Under the pieces are notes generated by a model, which worked only from the letters and a program-made list of their open reading frames with translations, was not told where the DNA came from and ran no database searches. A program made the position numbers and the translations under genes. Below are positions 34,261-45,479 of a stretch of DNA of 64,000 bases, one piece after another. The DNA is from Pohlia nutans (Eukaryota; Streptophyta; Bryopsida; Bryales; Mniaceae): contig CM040089.1 of assembly GCA_022496805.1 (NCBI GenBank), positions 37,370,372 to 37,434,371 of the forward strand, given 5' to 3'. Position 1 is the first letter of the stretch. Every line of letters begins with the position of its first letter.

Positions 34261-35666
34261 GTGGGTGTATTTGGAAGTGGTGGAGGATGATTATATTCAT
34301 GTAGTGGTTCATATATTTTTAAGGTTTCTTCTAATAGGTTGATAGGGAGAAATGGGAATTTATCAATCATGTTTTGGAGGGTTATAGAATCAGTGTGTTG
34401 ATGAATAAAATCGTAAATTTCTTTGTGAATGGTATTTGGTGGGTTTATTAGGTTTTGGTTATTTTCTATGAATTCTGTGTATGGGTGTTTAGTTGAAATG
34501 TGTCTTTCAGGGGGGTTTTGTAGTAAGGACATTTTTTCTAGTAGTAGAGTTGTCCAGTCAGGGTTTGGGATTTGTATTAGGAGTTGGTCACATGTTTTTT
34601 TTGATGGACTAATTGTAATGATAAGAGCGTATAGTATTCTTGGTGATGGGTGATGTTGATTTTGATAAATATAATTTGACAAGTGTGGATAGTCGTTACT
34701 GGTTTCCGCATGATTTGGATGTGTTATATTTAGAATGGGGGAGAATTGTTTTGCTAAGTGTTGGTATTCTGGTTGTAATTTAATCGTGGTTGGTATAAAG
34801 TATGTTTTGGATCTTCTTTTATGTGTAGATGGATGTGTTTTTAGTAGGTCAGGCATGGGTCCGGGGTTGGTTTCGATGTCCCCGCATAATAGTAATATTT
34901 GGTGCAAAAAGTTTCTTATTAAAGAAGATTTTTGGACTGTATTTTCTTTTTTGGTTTTATAATTACTTTTAGTATGTTTTGGCTTTAAGGTGGTTTGATT
35001 TTTGTTGTTAGATTTGGGTTTTGATTTTATTCTTATTTTTCTTGTGTATGATTTTGTTTTGTCTTTGATGTGTATGTTGATGTGTTTGTATGTTGTGCAT
35101 ACTTGTTTTTGAGGGTTTACTTGGCGAATATTCTTTTGATTTGTGTTGTATCTGCTTTGGGTTTGGTATTCTTTAGTAATGTTGTTTTTATATATGTTGG
35201 TGGTGGGGTTGAAGAGTAGAATTTTTTGTAGGTGGTTTTGAAGGTTGATTTGATGTTTTATAGTTGCTATGTTTTGAGTTTGGGATGTGGCGAGGCCGGT
35301 AGGCCGAGCCCATTTTAAGTGGTTTGGGTTGCTAATCTTGATTTGATAAAATTGGGTATGTATGTTTATGGGCGATGTAGGTTTTATAGTAGGTATGGTT
35401 GATTTGAGATGTGTGTAGGTGTTTGTTTTGGGATTTTTGTATTGGCAAGGGTGTTTAATGTGTCTTGATGTGATATAATGGCTTTTGCTTTGTTTTATTA
35501 GTATGAGTTTTGCTTTTCTATTATTATAGATTTTTACTTTAGTATTTTTAACTATTGTTTTTGCCTTTCTATTATTATAGATTTTTACTTTAGTATTTTT
35601 TACTATTGCTTTTGCTTTTTTTTTGTATTTTGTTGGGGAGTCTATTGATAGGTTGTCCCAATTCAG
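34179..35666 (-). CDS. LINE ORF2 N-terminal frame with 2A ribosome-skipping motif
   Basis: The frame is open from just after a TAA at about 35667 to 34179 and contains no ATG before the 2A site. The first ~265 codons are Lys/Asn/Thr-rich and end NFLHQILLLCGDIETNPGP. The core D-I-E-x-N-P-G-P (34880-34857) is the full 2A consensus, with a hydrophobic Leu run before it. Ribosomes would release the upstream peptide at Gly and continue from Pro. The ~225 residues after it have no recognised domain (RPRILYALIITISPSKK, DLLKTH). An 11-bp duplication at the 3' end shifts the frame against the endonuclease. Upstream, a different frame (36094-35680) looks like the real start, so a frame change lies near 35680. 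Confidence 0.7.
   Translation of the reverse strand: MNWDNLSIDSPTKYKKKAKAIVKNTKVKIYNNRKAKTIVKNTKVKIYNNRKAKLILIKQSKSHYITSRHIKHPCQYKNPKTNTYTHLKSTIPTIKPTSPINIHTQFYQIKISNPNHLKWARPTGLATSQTQNIATIKHQINLQNHLQKILLFNPTTNIYKNNITKEYQTQSRYNTNQKNIRQVNPQKQVCTTYKHINIHIKDKTKSYTRKIRIKSKPKSNNKNQTTLKPKHTKSNYKTKKENTVQKSSLIRNFLHQILLLCGDIETNPGPMPDLLKTHPSTHKRRSKTYFIPTTIKLQPEYQHLAKQFSPILNITHPNHAETSNDYPHLSNYIYQNQHHPSPRILYALIITISPSKKTCDQLLIQIPNPDWTTLLLEKMSLLQNPPERHISTKHPYTEFIENNQNLINPPNTIHKEIYDFIHQHTDSITLQNMIDKFPFLPINLLEETLKIYEPLHEYNHPPPLPNTPTIHPQYNHKKYNQQIIIQDLLHGMPHH
34245..34266 (-). repeat. 11-bp tandem duplication causing a frameshift in LINE ORF2
   Basis: GTATTGTGGGT occurs twice head to tail (plus strand). Eleven bases is not a multiple of three, and the offset between the two flanking frames equals exactly this length, so the duplication accounts for the split between the 2A frame and the endonuclease frame. 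Confidence 0.85.
34857..34880 (-). promoter_or_regulatory. 2A-like translational recoding site, DIETNPGP
   Basis: GAC ATC GAA ACC AAC CCC GGA CCC on the minus strand. It matches D(V/I)ExNPG|P exactly, preceded by LLLCG. Known from viral polyproteins and from several animal and protist LINEs. Confidence 0.85.
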
Positions 35667-35669
35667 TTA

Positions 35670-36120
35670 CTTGAGGTCCCTAGGGACCCCAAGTACCCCA
35701 AGTATGGTTTGTGCTTAGGTGTGTTTTATGTGCTTTTGTGTATTGTTTAAAGGATTGTTTGTATAAGAGTGTTGGACTAAATTTGTGTGTTGAGGTGTAT
35801 TTTAGTTTTAGATTTGTTTGTGTGGAGATGGTTAGTTTTGGTATATTAATTGAGGGTGTTTTTGATGGAACTTTATATATGGTGTACTTTTTAGGGTCTA
35901 TGGTGTGAAGTGAGTTTGTTATGTTCTTTGTATTATTGGGTTCTTTTATTTTTATTAGTTGTTTGTAATGATGAGGGTTGTTGAGAGTGGTTGATGTGGT
36001 GCATTGTCGATGGGTGTGACTAGTAGTTTGACCAATTGGTCTGGATTTTGTTTTGTTTTGTGTGGGATGGATTTGGCTTTGTGTAAACATGTTGCTTTGT
36101 GTATGGATTCCAGTGCAAGA
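35670..36120 (-). other. LINE frame upstream of the 2A frame, ending at a palindrome
   Basis: A frame open to 35680 (Met candidates near 36094) is Thr/Lys/Pro-rich with no recognised domain and ends at TAG within CTTGGGGTCCCTAGGGACC, a near-perfect palindrome spanning 35670-35693. The 2A frame opens just beyond it in another register. This could be a mutation or a recoding site. Confidence 0.45.
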
Positions 36121-36506
36121 GTTTTGGAGAGTGGGTCTGTACAAATTGTATGAACCAAGGAAGTACAAGATTTTTTTATTTTTTTGGGTTTTATAAGAGA
36201 AGTACATGTATTGAAAAAGCAAGAAAGATACGGAGTTGTATGCGGTTTCTATACTGTGGGTAGAAAAATAAAATAAAAAATAAAAAATAAACCAACGATG
36301 TAGAGTTGAGAGAAGTGGACAAAGTAGAGAAAATGACAGAAGGTATGATCCATGCAGACATGCCGTCGACTGTGGGTGTTGAGGCAGGGACAGGCAGTGG
36401 TATGATATGCGGGGCCCGGGGCTGTGAGTGTTGAGACCGGGACAACAGCTTTGCACGACCAAGCAGAGTCTTCGAATGGGGCTGTTACGATTGACGATGG
36501 TGTTGT

Positions 36507-38255
36507 TCAACGAGGCCGGTTTGGCTGGCCTTCGGTGCTGGACGATGGTGCGGTGCTGGAGGGCGCGGCGGTACTTGAGGCTCCCGCAATGTTGGTTTGC
36601 GCTGCAGATTGAAGTAGAGGGCGGGTCAGGTTGCGTACCACCTGGACGCTTTGTACCATGACTTGCTCGAGATTCGCCAAGGCTCCCCGCAGCTCCTGAT
36701 CAATTCGGTCGGCGTAGAGTTGTGCTTCGGTAAAGATTTCGTTTCTGACTGTAGTGAGGTCAGATTTGAACTCCTGGCGCAGCTTGCTGTTTTCCTTCGT
36801 GATTACTTCTTCCACTAGTGTAGTGATGTCGGCTTTGGTGAGGGACGGTTTGCTTGGACCTGGGGCGTTTTGTAGTGCTACAACTGTGTTGGCAAGTGCG
36901 TTGTTGACGTCGGTGAAGCCGAATTTCTTTAGGGTTTCTTCATCTGGTTTTGCACTACCGTCGAGGCTATTGGGATGAGGTTGGAATTCGACTCATTTGC
37001 CACAAATTCTTGCTGATTTGCGCACTTGCTGCTTGTAAACAGTAGCATTTAGGCATTCTAGGTTTACTATGCCGCTATGGAGAGGAGGTTTGGCACGCGG
37101 GTAAAAAACAGATGCAACATTCTTCTCACCTAAACAGTTCTTCAAAGCTGCAGTGGTTTTGTCCGCGGTTTTGTTGAGGTTTAGGCCTTTTATGATCAGT
37201 ACCAAGCAGTTCCTCTTGATGACTCCTTCACGTGAGAGGTGGTCTTTGTTGGTGATTATAGGTCGCAGTAGCTCACCCAAAATACCTATGCGGCCAGCGT
37301 TGAGTTTGGTCAGCTGCTCCGGTGAAGTAGTAACCAACCACCCGTACGTCTCACTTGCGGTCTTCTGAGCTTGTGTAAGTTCGAATTCAAGACCTCGACG
37401 AAAACTGTCCTCCATTACTTCTTTGATGAGGTGGTGAGCGTCCAGGTCGCGGATGGTTTCGCTTGAGAATTTTACCGACAGTAGGCTGCTTGGGGCGAGA
37501 GAATCGTATGACTTGGCGATCTTTGCAATTATGGGCACGTCGTTATCCAGCGGGATGGCAAAAATCCTGGTACCATGTAATAGCGCTATGCCGTCGAGTT
37601 CGGGGTTCTTGAGATGTAATTTAACCATGCCCGACCAAACCCTGGCGATTTTGGGTCCGTGGCATAGTATGGCTACCGGTTCACCGATCTGATCACCAAG
37701 CAATATTTCCATGGTGTCCAAACGAAGCAAAACTTTCTGCATGATAATATCTTGACTGAAAGGGGTTTCGGCTTTCTCAAAATGAAGCAATAAGTGGTAG
37801 TCAAGAGAGAGATGTGTCTCTGGATGTACCTCAATGTCAAAAGGATGCTGGGTGACATTAACGTGCTGACCTTCGATCTTGTCCGGGCAAGCGGTTGGCC
37901 ATAATTTCTGCTCGATGCGTGGGAATGACATCCTGGCTGAGATGAGCTCTTGCGCTTCATTTGATTTGTATCCCAGCTTGGTCAGCGCTTCCACGGTTTT
38001 GGTTGTGCTGAGGGGCGGCATGCCAGCTTCATAAGCTAGGCGTTCCATGACTGGAAAACCATACCATAGCTCCATGAGTGATGTGTCCCGGTACAATGAG
38101 ACGGACTTGTATGTACTCTTGGGCTTCTTCTGGTTTGATGAATCATGCTCGGGGGTAGTGCGCTTGTTGTTGGTCATGACATCTTCCATTTCCGTGTCAA
38201 CTGGGGCTGCACCATTGAAAGAGTTGCTGTGTGTTGGAGGGGGACCTGTTGACAT
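36507..38255 (-). CDS. LINE ORF1 protein, interrupted by one in-frame TGA
   Basis: Starts at MSTGPPPTHSN (38255), just after the GC-rich 5' region; the frame is open further upstream but that part reads as low-complexity leader. 420 codons run to TGA at 36995-36993, and the same frame continues to 36507, giving 583 codons. Near the N-terminus is a basic run (NQKKPKSTYKS). The central part is globular with no domain I recognise. After the TGA comes an acidic/basic heptad-like stretch (ENSKLRQEFKSDLTTVRNE) that looks like a coiled coil, then a Ser/Ala/Pro-rich tail. ORF1 proteins of LINEs bind the element RNA and form multimers; a coiled coil fits that role. No zinc knuckle is seen. Confidence 0.75.
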
Positions 38256-38599
38256 GATGTAGCTGGTGTACAGACGGAATATAGTTAGGTATGGATTAGT
38301 ATATGGAATTAGAATATAATTAGATATAGATAAGCGTAGGTGTGCGAGATTTAGAGAGTGGGTGTGGTGAATTTGGAAGTTTAGAGTTTGGTTTTTTAAT
38401 AGTGATTTGCAGATGTTTTCCTTGCCCCTCCTAGAAGCATTGGTCTTCCAGGCTTTACGTGGGGTGGAGACACTGCTAAGTTTTTGGTTACAACAAGGGA
38501 GGATGTTAAACATTGTTGGTGGAAAAGTAAAAGATGAGGTGGGTTGCGTACCTTGTGTGAGGGTGTTGGCCCTTGTTGTTGTCGTCTTACCAGGGTACG

Positions 38600-39300
38600 A
38601 TGGAATGTCGTTGAGGCGGCTTGAATTTGGAGATGGCAACGTCGGGGCTGTGCAGCAGGTGTTGGAGCTTCGTGCTAGCAGTGTGGTGTTGGCCTGCCGT
38701 GTAGATGTTGAATGATGCGCCGTGCTTCTACAGGTCGTTGAAGCTGGGCGGTGATGCAGCTGGTTCAGGCTGCGAAACTCGACGTTGCTGCAGCGTTGTC
38801 GGCGTTGTTGGTGTCGGCTGTGTACCTGCTGCAGCGTTGTCGACGTTGCTGGTGTCGACCTTGAAGCTGCTGATTCTCGGGAATCTCGACGTTGCTGGGT
38901 GTTGCTGCTGGGCGTTGAACTTGGATCTGATCGAGTTGCGGCGAGCTTGAGTTGATCAGTTGACCATGGCAAATCAAGTTGCGGCGAGCTTGTGATCGGG
39001 CTGGGCAGAGTGGGCAAGATCTCCGAATATTCCGGATCTTGCAGTCGGCTTGTGCTTGCGGAGGGTGAGCTCTCTTGAGCTCGAACGGACTTCGTGGTGT
39101 TATCTGTATTGCAGCAATCTAGATAGGTAGCTAGAGGGAGAGACTGAAAGGGAGCACTAGTGCATTGATCGTTAGAACTAACTAGCTGGATTGAACGATT
39201 TGGGAAGTAAAGGAGAGCTGGCGAGCTTACTATTGGAATGAGTTGTGAGCTGTAAGTCGTGTGCATCTGCTGGAGAATGTTGCGTTGCGCTTCAGATCCG
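38600..39300 (-). promoter_or_regulatory. GC-rich 5' region of the LINE, with short repeats
   Basis: Contains repeated GTTGCTGCAGCGTTGTCG-type and CAAGTTGCGGCGAGCTTG units (38770-38990). LINEs carry internal promoters here. Base composition contrasts sharply with the AT-rich surroundings. Confidence 0.5.
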
Positions 39301-39688
39301 AAAAAGGCGGGGGGTGAGCTCCTGGGGTACAAGCGTGCGACAGCCCAGCCTGCCAAGTTCTTCCCTCAAGTGCCAACACTGCACTTGAAACCACGGCACG
39401 CTTCCCAACCGTATCCTAGTTCACCGCAGAGATTTGTAGCGGTGGGAGATTTGCTTGCAAGTAGTCCCCAGCTTGCCTCGTTCAGAGCGACTTCTGCAAT
39501 GCAAACATTCCCACCACAACAACCAGCTCACAAAACCCGTCTCAATCTTCCCTCAGCGCTTCCGCATTTCAGAGCGGCAGTGTTGTCCCTGTTTCCATCT
39601 TGCTTTTGGAAAAACCCACAAGTGAACACATTCTAATTATATTACCCAAAAAACTGACATGAATTGGAATATTATTTTTACATGACAT

Positions 39689-40057
39689 GGGTACATTCAC
39701 AGTAACACGACCCAACCCCGCCCAGTTATAACGACTCTTGATGAGTGCTTAGAAAATAATATCTTCAATTTATGTAGATATTAGAAAAATTTAAGGACAT
39801 TTTGCGACATATTTTGAACATTTAAGCACATTTTAGTCGTTATTAACGACTGATTACGACCATATTTTAGTCGTTTTGGAGTACCAATAACTTCCCAAAC
39901 ATTGTCAAATTTTAGTATATTGTATAATGACATATATTATATGTAGTTACTAATTTATATTGCATTATCAATTCATGTGATAAGATTATTGCTTAACAAT
40001 CCGTTAAATTAATCATTGGTTACAGTTTCCTTGGGTCGTGGTACTGTGAATGTACCC
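39689..40057. mobile_element. MITE, 369 bp
   Basis: Starts GGGTACATTCACAGTAACAC and ends with the complement of GGGTACATTCACAGTACCAC. ACAT lies on both sides (39685-39688, 40058-40061) as a possible 4-bp duplication. The interior is AT-rich with TTTAGTCGTT words in both orientations and has no frame. Confidence 0.8.
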
Positions 40058-40061
40058 ACAT

Positions 40062-41600
40062 CAAAGACACTAATGTGCATGGAGCATGTTGCGTATAGAA
40101 TCACAAATTCCTCATATTTGGTACAAACATATTGAAAATAGGAATTAAGGTTTGAATTATCATTCAATCAAGAGAATGAATTCTTATGTTCTTCATGTTT
40201 CTCCAAACAATCATTACAATATTCCAATTAATGTTTTCCACTAAAATGTTTGCACACGAAATGCACATCAGAGCATCCAAAGTCATCAGCTTCAACCTCG
40301 TTTTCATATGACTCTTGATCAAGTTTTGTTTAGAGAATCCCCTCACATATAACAGTATTGCCTAGAATCACCATAACAATGATTTGGCGGGAATCGTTTC
40401 CCTCATAGTCTATACCATCTCCAAACACTCACCCCGACATTGATCTTGATCTTCATTAGTAACCTGGAACTTCACAAAAAGCTTCTCTAACCACTCCTCG
40501 ATGATACATGAGCTCTCCCATCGGGCGAGGTCATTCTTTTTTTAAACCGGTTTTGGGATTTGTTATTTTTGCACCATTCAATCCGTGGACATTTTGATTT
40601 TTCAAATGATCGGTTTTGGGATGGGTTCAATTTATTTTTTTCATATCGGTAGAGGCTATTGGATATCGGATGGGTTAAAACTTTGTGAAAAAGCAAGCCT
40701 AATCTCAGTGAAGAACAATTCCTAGAGGTGGTTCACACTCGGGAGTTCACTCATTGTATTTTATGTGTATCAAGTGTGAACAAATCTTTGACCCCCTATA
40801 TTACATTATAAATAATCAATCAAACAACTTGAAAAAATTATAGGATGTTTCTTTATGTTGAAAGTTTATATTGTGAATTTTTGGGAATTTTCTTTATTCC
40901 AATTAATTACTTACAATTTTCTGAAGTAAATAAATACACTATACAACTAATTCTTGTGTTTTTAGAGCTAGTTTCAATTGTGTTTTTAGAGCTAGTTTTG
41001 AATTTAATTGAAATAAGAGTTTTTTAAAATAAAAGACGTAATGATTATGTGACCACACTCAGAAATTTGGAGCTAAATCAAACTTTATAAAAAAGTATAT
41101 AGGAGGTTGAAAATCACTTGTTCACACGTTGTTACGTAATATTTGGACGTGACCTCCCTAGGGGTTCACATTAGAGCCCCCTATAAGGCACCCGACCCCG
41201 TCTTCACTCAAATAGATGTTGGGTTCACATTTCAATCTCTTTTAATAAAAGTTAGTTGGGTCCCGTGAAAGCCACATTGACCATGTAATGAAGAAGGTAC
41301 AAGCCCGTTTAATATTTCAAGCACCTGTCTTCTAATCCAAAACAAGAACTAAAACAAGTTTTGTTCTTTGTAGAGCCCAACTTGTGAGAGCAGGCACGGG
41401 TTTTTTATGGGGGTCCGTCCTTCAGGAATGTCACAACGCTTTCAAGAAGTTGATTATTTGAAGATTGAGAACCTTGGGAAAGAATTCATAAGCCAATCGT
41501 GGCCATTCTTCAAAGAACATGCCATGACACCCCTTAAATGCCCCTCAACGCGAACCCGCGACCAACGATCCACGATGAATCAAAATCACGTCCATTCTTT
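40062..41600. other. AT-rich intergenic DNA with repeat fragments
   Basis: No gene is seen. CACGTTGTTACGTAATATTT at 41128 recurs at about 48678 and marks a dispersed repeat; 41150-41640 shares blocks with 1560-2130. Confidence 0.4.
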
Positions 41601-41611
41601 ACCTCAATATT

Positions 41612-42018
41612 TTGAGGAGTGCACTTAAAGTTATAGACTAGGAGCCAAGTGATTGCGTTTTAAAAGCATACCCCCTACAATACTTGGCCTTAAAATATTT
41701 TTTAAAATTAAGATTTTTTGGGTGCTAAATCATTGCATATATATATCTATCAATTTCAGGACCAATTTTTTTTTGAAATCTTATAAAAAATGATAGAAGT
41801 TTGAACTAAAATTTGATATTTTCACTTCAAAAATCAATTTAAAAATATTTACAAGTGATTATTTTTTGAAATTTATACAACAAGAACTTTAGATTGTATT
41901 TAACAATGTCATTTTTATTTTTACAATTTTTACGTGATTTTTTAGTATAAATATAGAGAGTCAAAAAGTACGCACTCACGTGACTCCTAGTTTTAACTTT
42001 AAGTACACTCCTCGGGCT
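41612..42018. mobile_element. MITE-like inverted-repeat element
   Basis: GAGGAGTGCACTTAAAGTTA at 41614 pairs with GAGGAGTGTACTTAAAGTTA read on the minus strand from about 42015, and the arms continue for about 45 bp. CTCAATAT to the left and CTCAGTAT to the right may be an eroded duplication. Confidence 0.6.
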
Positions 42019-42603
42019 CAGTATGAAAAAACTGAAGCTTCTCAATCTTCAAAGAATGAGTCTTCTACAATTCAAGGAGAAAGTGCGATGTATTCATTCT
42101 TTGAAGATTGAGAATGGGGAAAAAACGCCGTGACACCCCCTTTTTAAAGGCAAAGAGTCATGGTCCTCCTAAACTCTTATAAATCTAAGAGCGGTTTAGG
42201 TTGTCACTTTTGGTTTACACTAGGGCTTTGACACATCTTGTTCTTTATAAATGGTAAAGTCAAATAGAATCATACATGGCAATAATGAATAAGGGTGACA
42301 AAGACTTAACAAAAGAAACAATTATGACAACCAATTAAAGAAATTTATATTTATAGTTGATTGTGATAGAACTAAAATCATCATGGTTTGCAATGCATCA
42401 ATAAGAAAATGTCACAAAGTTATACTAATAGTGCAGAAAATGTGACATAGCAACACCTAGTGACAAACTCAAAAACCCAATAATTCTGATATTAAATTTA
42501 TCATTAACAACTAAGAAAAAACATTTGTTTATAAATAGTGTTAATTTACAGTTATAGATTTTTTTATTTTACCTCTATTTTGAATTCACAACCAAAAAAA
42601 AAT

Positions 42604-45119
42604 TTCTAAATTGTATTTATGTTCTAGTTCAACTTTGTACCTTTTTAAGCCATAACAACAAGTCATGATTGCATGAAATCTACTACACCAAATGGGTGAT
42701 TTAGGTTTAAAATACTATTTCTCACCAAACAATTTGTTTTTTTGTTTTCATCTATAGTGGAGAAGAGTGAGTTACTACAACGGCTGTAGATATATACAGT
42801 AATTCAACACAAACTTATGTGTGAATTGAAATTGTGCATGTGCAACTTTTGAAACAATTGGAAATCATTTTTTTGTATATAAAAGACAGTAATTGGGTGT
42901 TTCACGGTAGGGCGTTCAAAATGTGTAATGTGACATCGCATAAGAAGTGAAATGTGGCGGTCAACATTTTCTATTGGTCAATGAAATTCGTTTTTTTGGC
43001 AAAAAGTTAACAATAGTGAAAAGGTATTTTAGGATTGTACGTATATTAATAATTTAAAAAATAATATAAGATAGTGTTTAGACCAAAATGTAATACATAG
43101 CATTCAGTGACGTTGTAGAATAAATAAGCTATTGCCTTAATTGATACGTTACATTCAAGATATAGTGATGGCAATAATTTTCCTCAATCCCTATAACATA
43201 AAGGTATCGTATTCAAAAAATATTTCAAAAGATTCTATGAGCAAGGTGGATATTAGAAGATTATGGCAGCTATTTTTGTTCTTTTACATTAAATGCCCCT
43301 TAACCCCTAAGTTTTTGAGCGACCATATTTTGGTCGTTCCACTTTTTGGGCAGCCTCCAGGGACCTCATATTTTTAAAATTTTCAATGAAAATTTCAGTG
43401 TAGCTTCCAAAAACTACACTCTACATATCGCACTTTGTTTCATGTCATTCCGATAAGTATTGCAAAAGTTATAAGCATTTGAAGTTTTTGAAGCGAGATC
43501 GGGTAGCAAGAATTTTTTTATTTTTTACTCTTTTTCAAAATTTCTTTTTTGATTCATGATTGGTTGATCTTTATCTACAAATGAAGCTTTAAATCTACCC
43601 ATTTTGAGCAATGGGATAAAAGTTATGAGGAGATCTGTTTTTTGGGCAGTTTGGACAAAAAAATCTTTGAAGCTCGTTTCTAAACTCAATTTTCAATATT
43701 TTTTAATAAAATAAAAGGCACTGGGTGAAGATTTCCAAGTACAACATTCTCACCGTTAAGATTGACATTTTACAATTCCATGTCAAACTTATTAATGATT
43801 TTCTTTTTCCTTTCACTTTGTACCCACTTCTAGTAATTGTTTTATGAAAAAATTAATATTTTATTCTAAATTGTATTTATGTTCTAGTTCAACTTTGTAC
43901 CTTTTTAAGCCATAACAACAAGTCATGATTGCATGAAATCTACTACACCAAATGGGTGATTTAGGTTTAAAATACTATTTCTCACCAAACAATTTGTTTT
44001 TTTGTTTTCATCTATAGTGGAGAAGAGTGAGTTACTACAACGGCTGTAGATATATACAGTAATTCAACACAAACTTATGTGTGAATTGAAATTGTGCATG
44101 TGCAACTTTTGAAACAATTGGAAATCATTTTTTTGTATATAAAAGACAGTAATTGGGTGTTTCACGGTAGGGCGTTCAAAATGTGTAATGTGACATCGCA
44201 TAAGAAGTGAAATGTGGCGGTCAACATTTTCTATTGGTCAATGAAATTCGTTTTTTTGGCAAAAAGTTAACAATAGTGAAAAGGTATTTTAGGATTGTAC
44301 GTATATTAATAATTTAAAAAATAATATAAGATAGTGTTTAGACCAAAATGTAATACATAGCATTCAGTGACGTTGTAGAATAAATAAGCTATTGCCTTAA
44401 TTGATACGTTACATTCAAGATATAGTGATGGCAATAATTTTCCTCAATCCCTATAACATAAAGGTATCGTATTCAAAAAATATTTCAAAAGATTCTATGA
44501 GCAAGGTGGATATTAGAAGATTATGGCAGCTATTTTTGTTCTTTTACATTAAATGCCCCTTAACCCCTAAGTTTTTGAGCGACCATATTTTGGTCGTTCC
44601 ACTTTTTGGGCAGCCTCCAGGGACCTCATATTTTTAAAATTTTCAATGAAAATTTCAGTGTAGCTTCCAAAAACTACACTCTACATATCGCACTTTGTTT
44701 CATGTCATTCCGATAAGTATTGCAAAAGTTATAAGCATTTGAAGTTTTTGAAGCGAGATCGGGTAGCAAGAATTTTTTTATTTTTTACTCTTTTTCAAAA
44801 TTTCTTTTTTGATTCATGATTGGTTGATCTTTATCTACAAATGAAGCTTTAAATCTACCCATTTTGAGCAATGGGATAAAAGTTATGAGGAGATCTGTTT
44901 TTTGGGCAGTTTGGACAAAAAAATCTTTGAAGCTCGTTTCTAAACTCAATTTTCAATATTTTTTAATAAAATAAAAGGCACTGGGTGAAGATTTCCAAGT
45001 ACAACATTCTCACCGTTAAGATTGACATTTTACAATTCCATGTCAAACTTATTAATGATTTTCTTTTTCCTTTCACTTTGTACCCACTTCTAGTAATTGT
45101 TTTATGAAAAAATTAATAT
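42604..45119. repeat. Perfect 1256-bp tandem duplication (42604-43859 and 43864-45119)
   Basis: Every line of the first copy is repeated 1260 bases later without a difference I can see. It includes the same 78-codon chance frame at 43141 and 44401. Unit ends are TTCTAAATTG and AAAAATTAATAT. The unit spans the left end of a TTAA element, so the copies carry that end twice. Confidence 0.95.
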
Positions 45120-45472
45120 GAGCTTTTTTCTTACAAGATTTTATATTTGAAGACTTAACTCAATTGTTAACATGGCCTTGCCATTCAATGAATTTCTAAC
45201 CCATTCAAAAAAAAGATATTAATTTCTAAAGTTCAAATTTGTCACCGGATTGAACCCCAAAAAATCTTCTTTTGCAACTTTGATCCTTATAATCTAAGAA
45301 TCTAATGGTCATTTTGCTCTCAAATTTTGTGCTCACATGAAAATTCAAGTTGGGAATTAGATCTTACGGTTAAATGATGAAAAAACTAAAAAACGTATGA
45401 TTTCTTCTGCAACTTCCAAATGCTGCGTTTTTCATGGTTTTTTGTAAGAATACGGTCCTGGTCCTTCAGGGG
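44564..45472. mobile_element. TTAA-flanked MITE (piggyBac-like), element 2
   Basis: Starts CCCCTAAGTTTTTGAG and ends GGACCAGGACC read from the minus strand after CCCCTGAA, with TTAA outside both ends (44560-44563, 45473-45476). A subterminal palindrome CGACCATATTTTGGTCG lies about 16 bp in. A duplicated left part is present at 43304-43859. The right end matches the left end of element 1 (CCCCTRAAGGACCAGG). Confidence 0.82.
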
Positions 45473-45479
45473 TTAAAAT

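Larger units (their letters stand above)
27341..39400 (-). mobile_element. Near full-length LINE (non-LTR retrotransposon with APE endonuclease, RT, RNase H and a 2A motif)
   Basis: Reading on the minus strand: a GC-rich 5' region with short repeats (about 38600-39300), ORF1 (38255-36507), a spacer, a Lys/Asn-rich frame with a 2A motif, endonuclease and RT (to 30133), a PCIF1-like region, RNase H, a zinc knuckle, and a 3' UTR with a tRNA-like stretch ending in (ATCT)n at 27356-27341. The 3' end is fixed by comparison with 13560-16451. The 5' end is an estimate, as I find no clear target-site duplication. RNase H downstream of RT and an APE endonuclease put it near the I-type group. Damage is limited: a TGA in ORF1, an 11-bp duplication, a few stops and one 1-bp indel, suggesting a fairly recent insertion. 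Confidence 0.9.

Noticed and set aside
38256..39356. N-terminal extension of LINE ORF1 to 39356
   Set aside because: The added ~367 residues are low-complexity Ser/Thr/Pro/Gln from a GC-rich repeated 5' region; a good start at 38255 precedes the globular part.
43141..44637. Two identical 78-codon frames
   Set aside because: They arise from the tandem duplication and run across the boundary of a TTAA element; not a gene.
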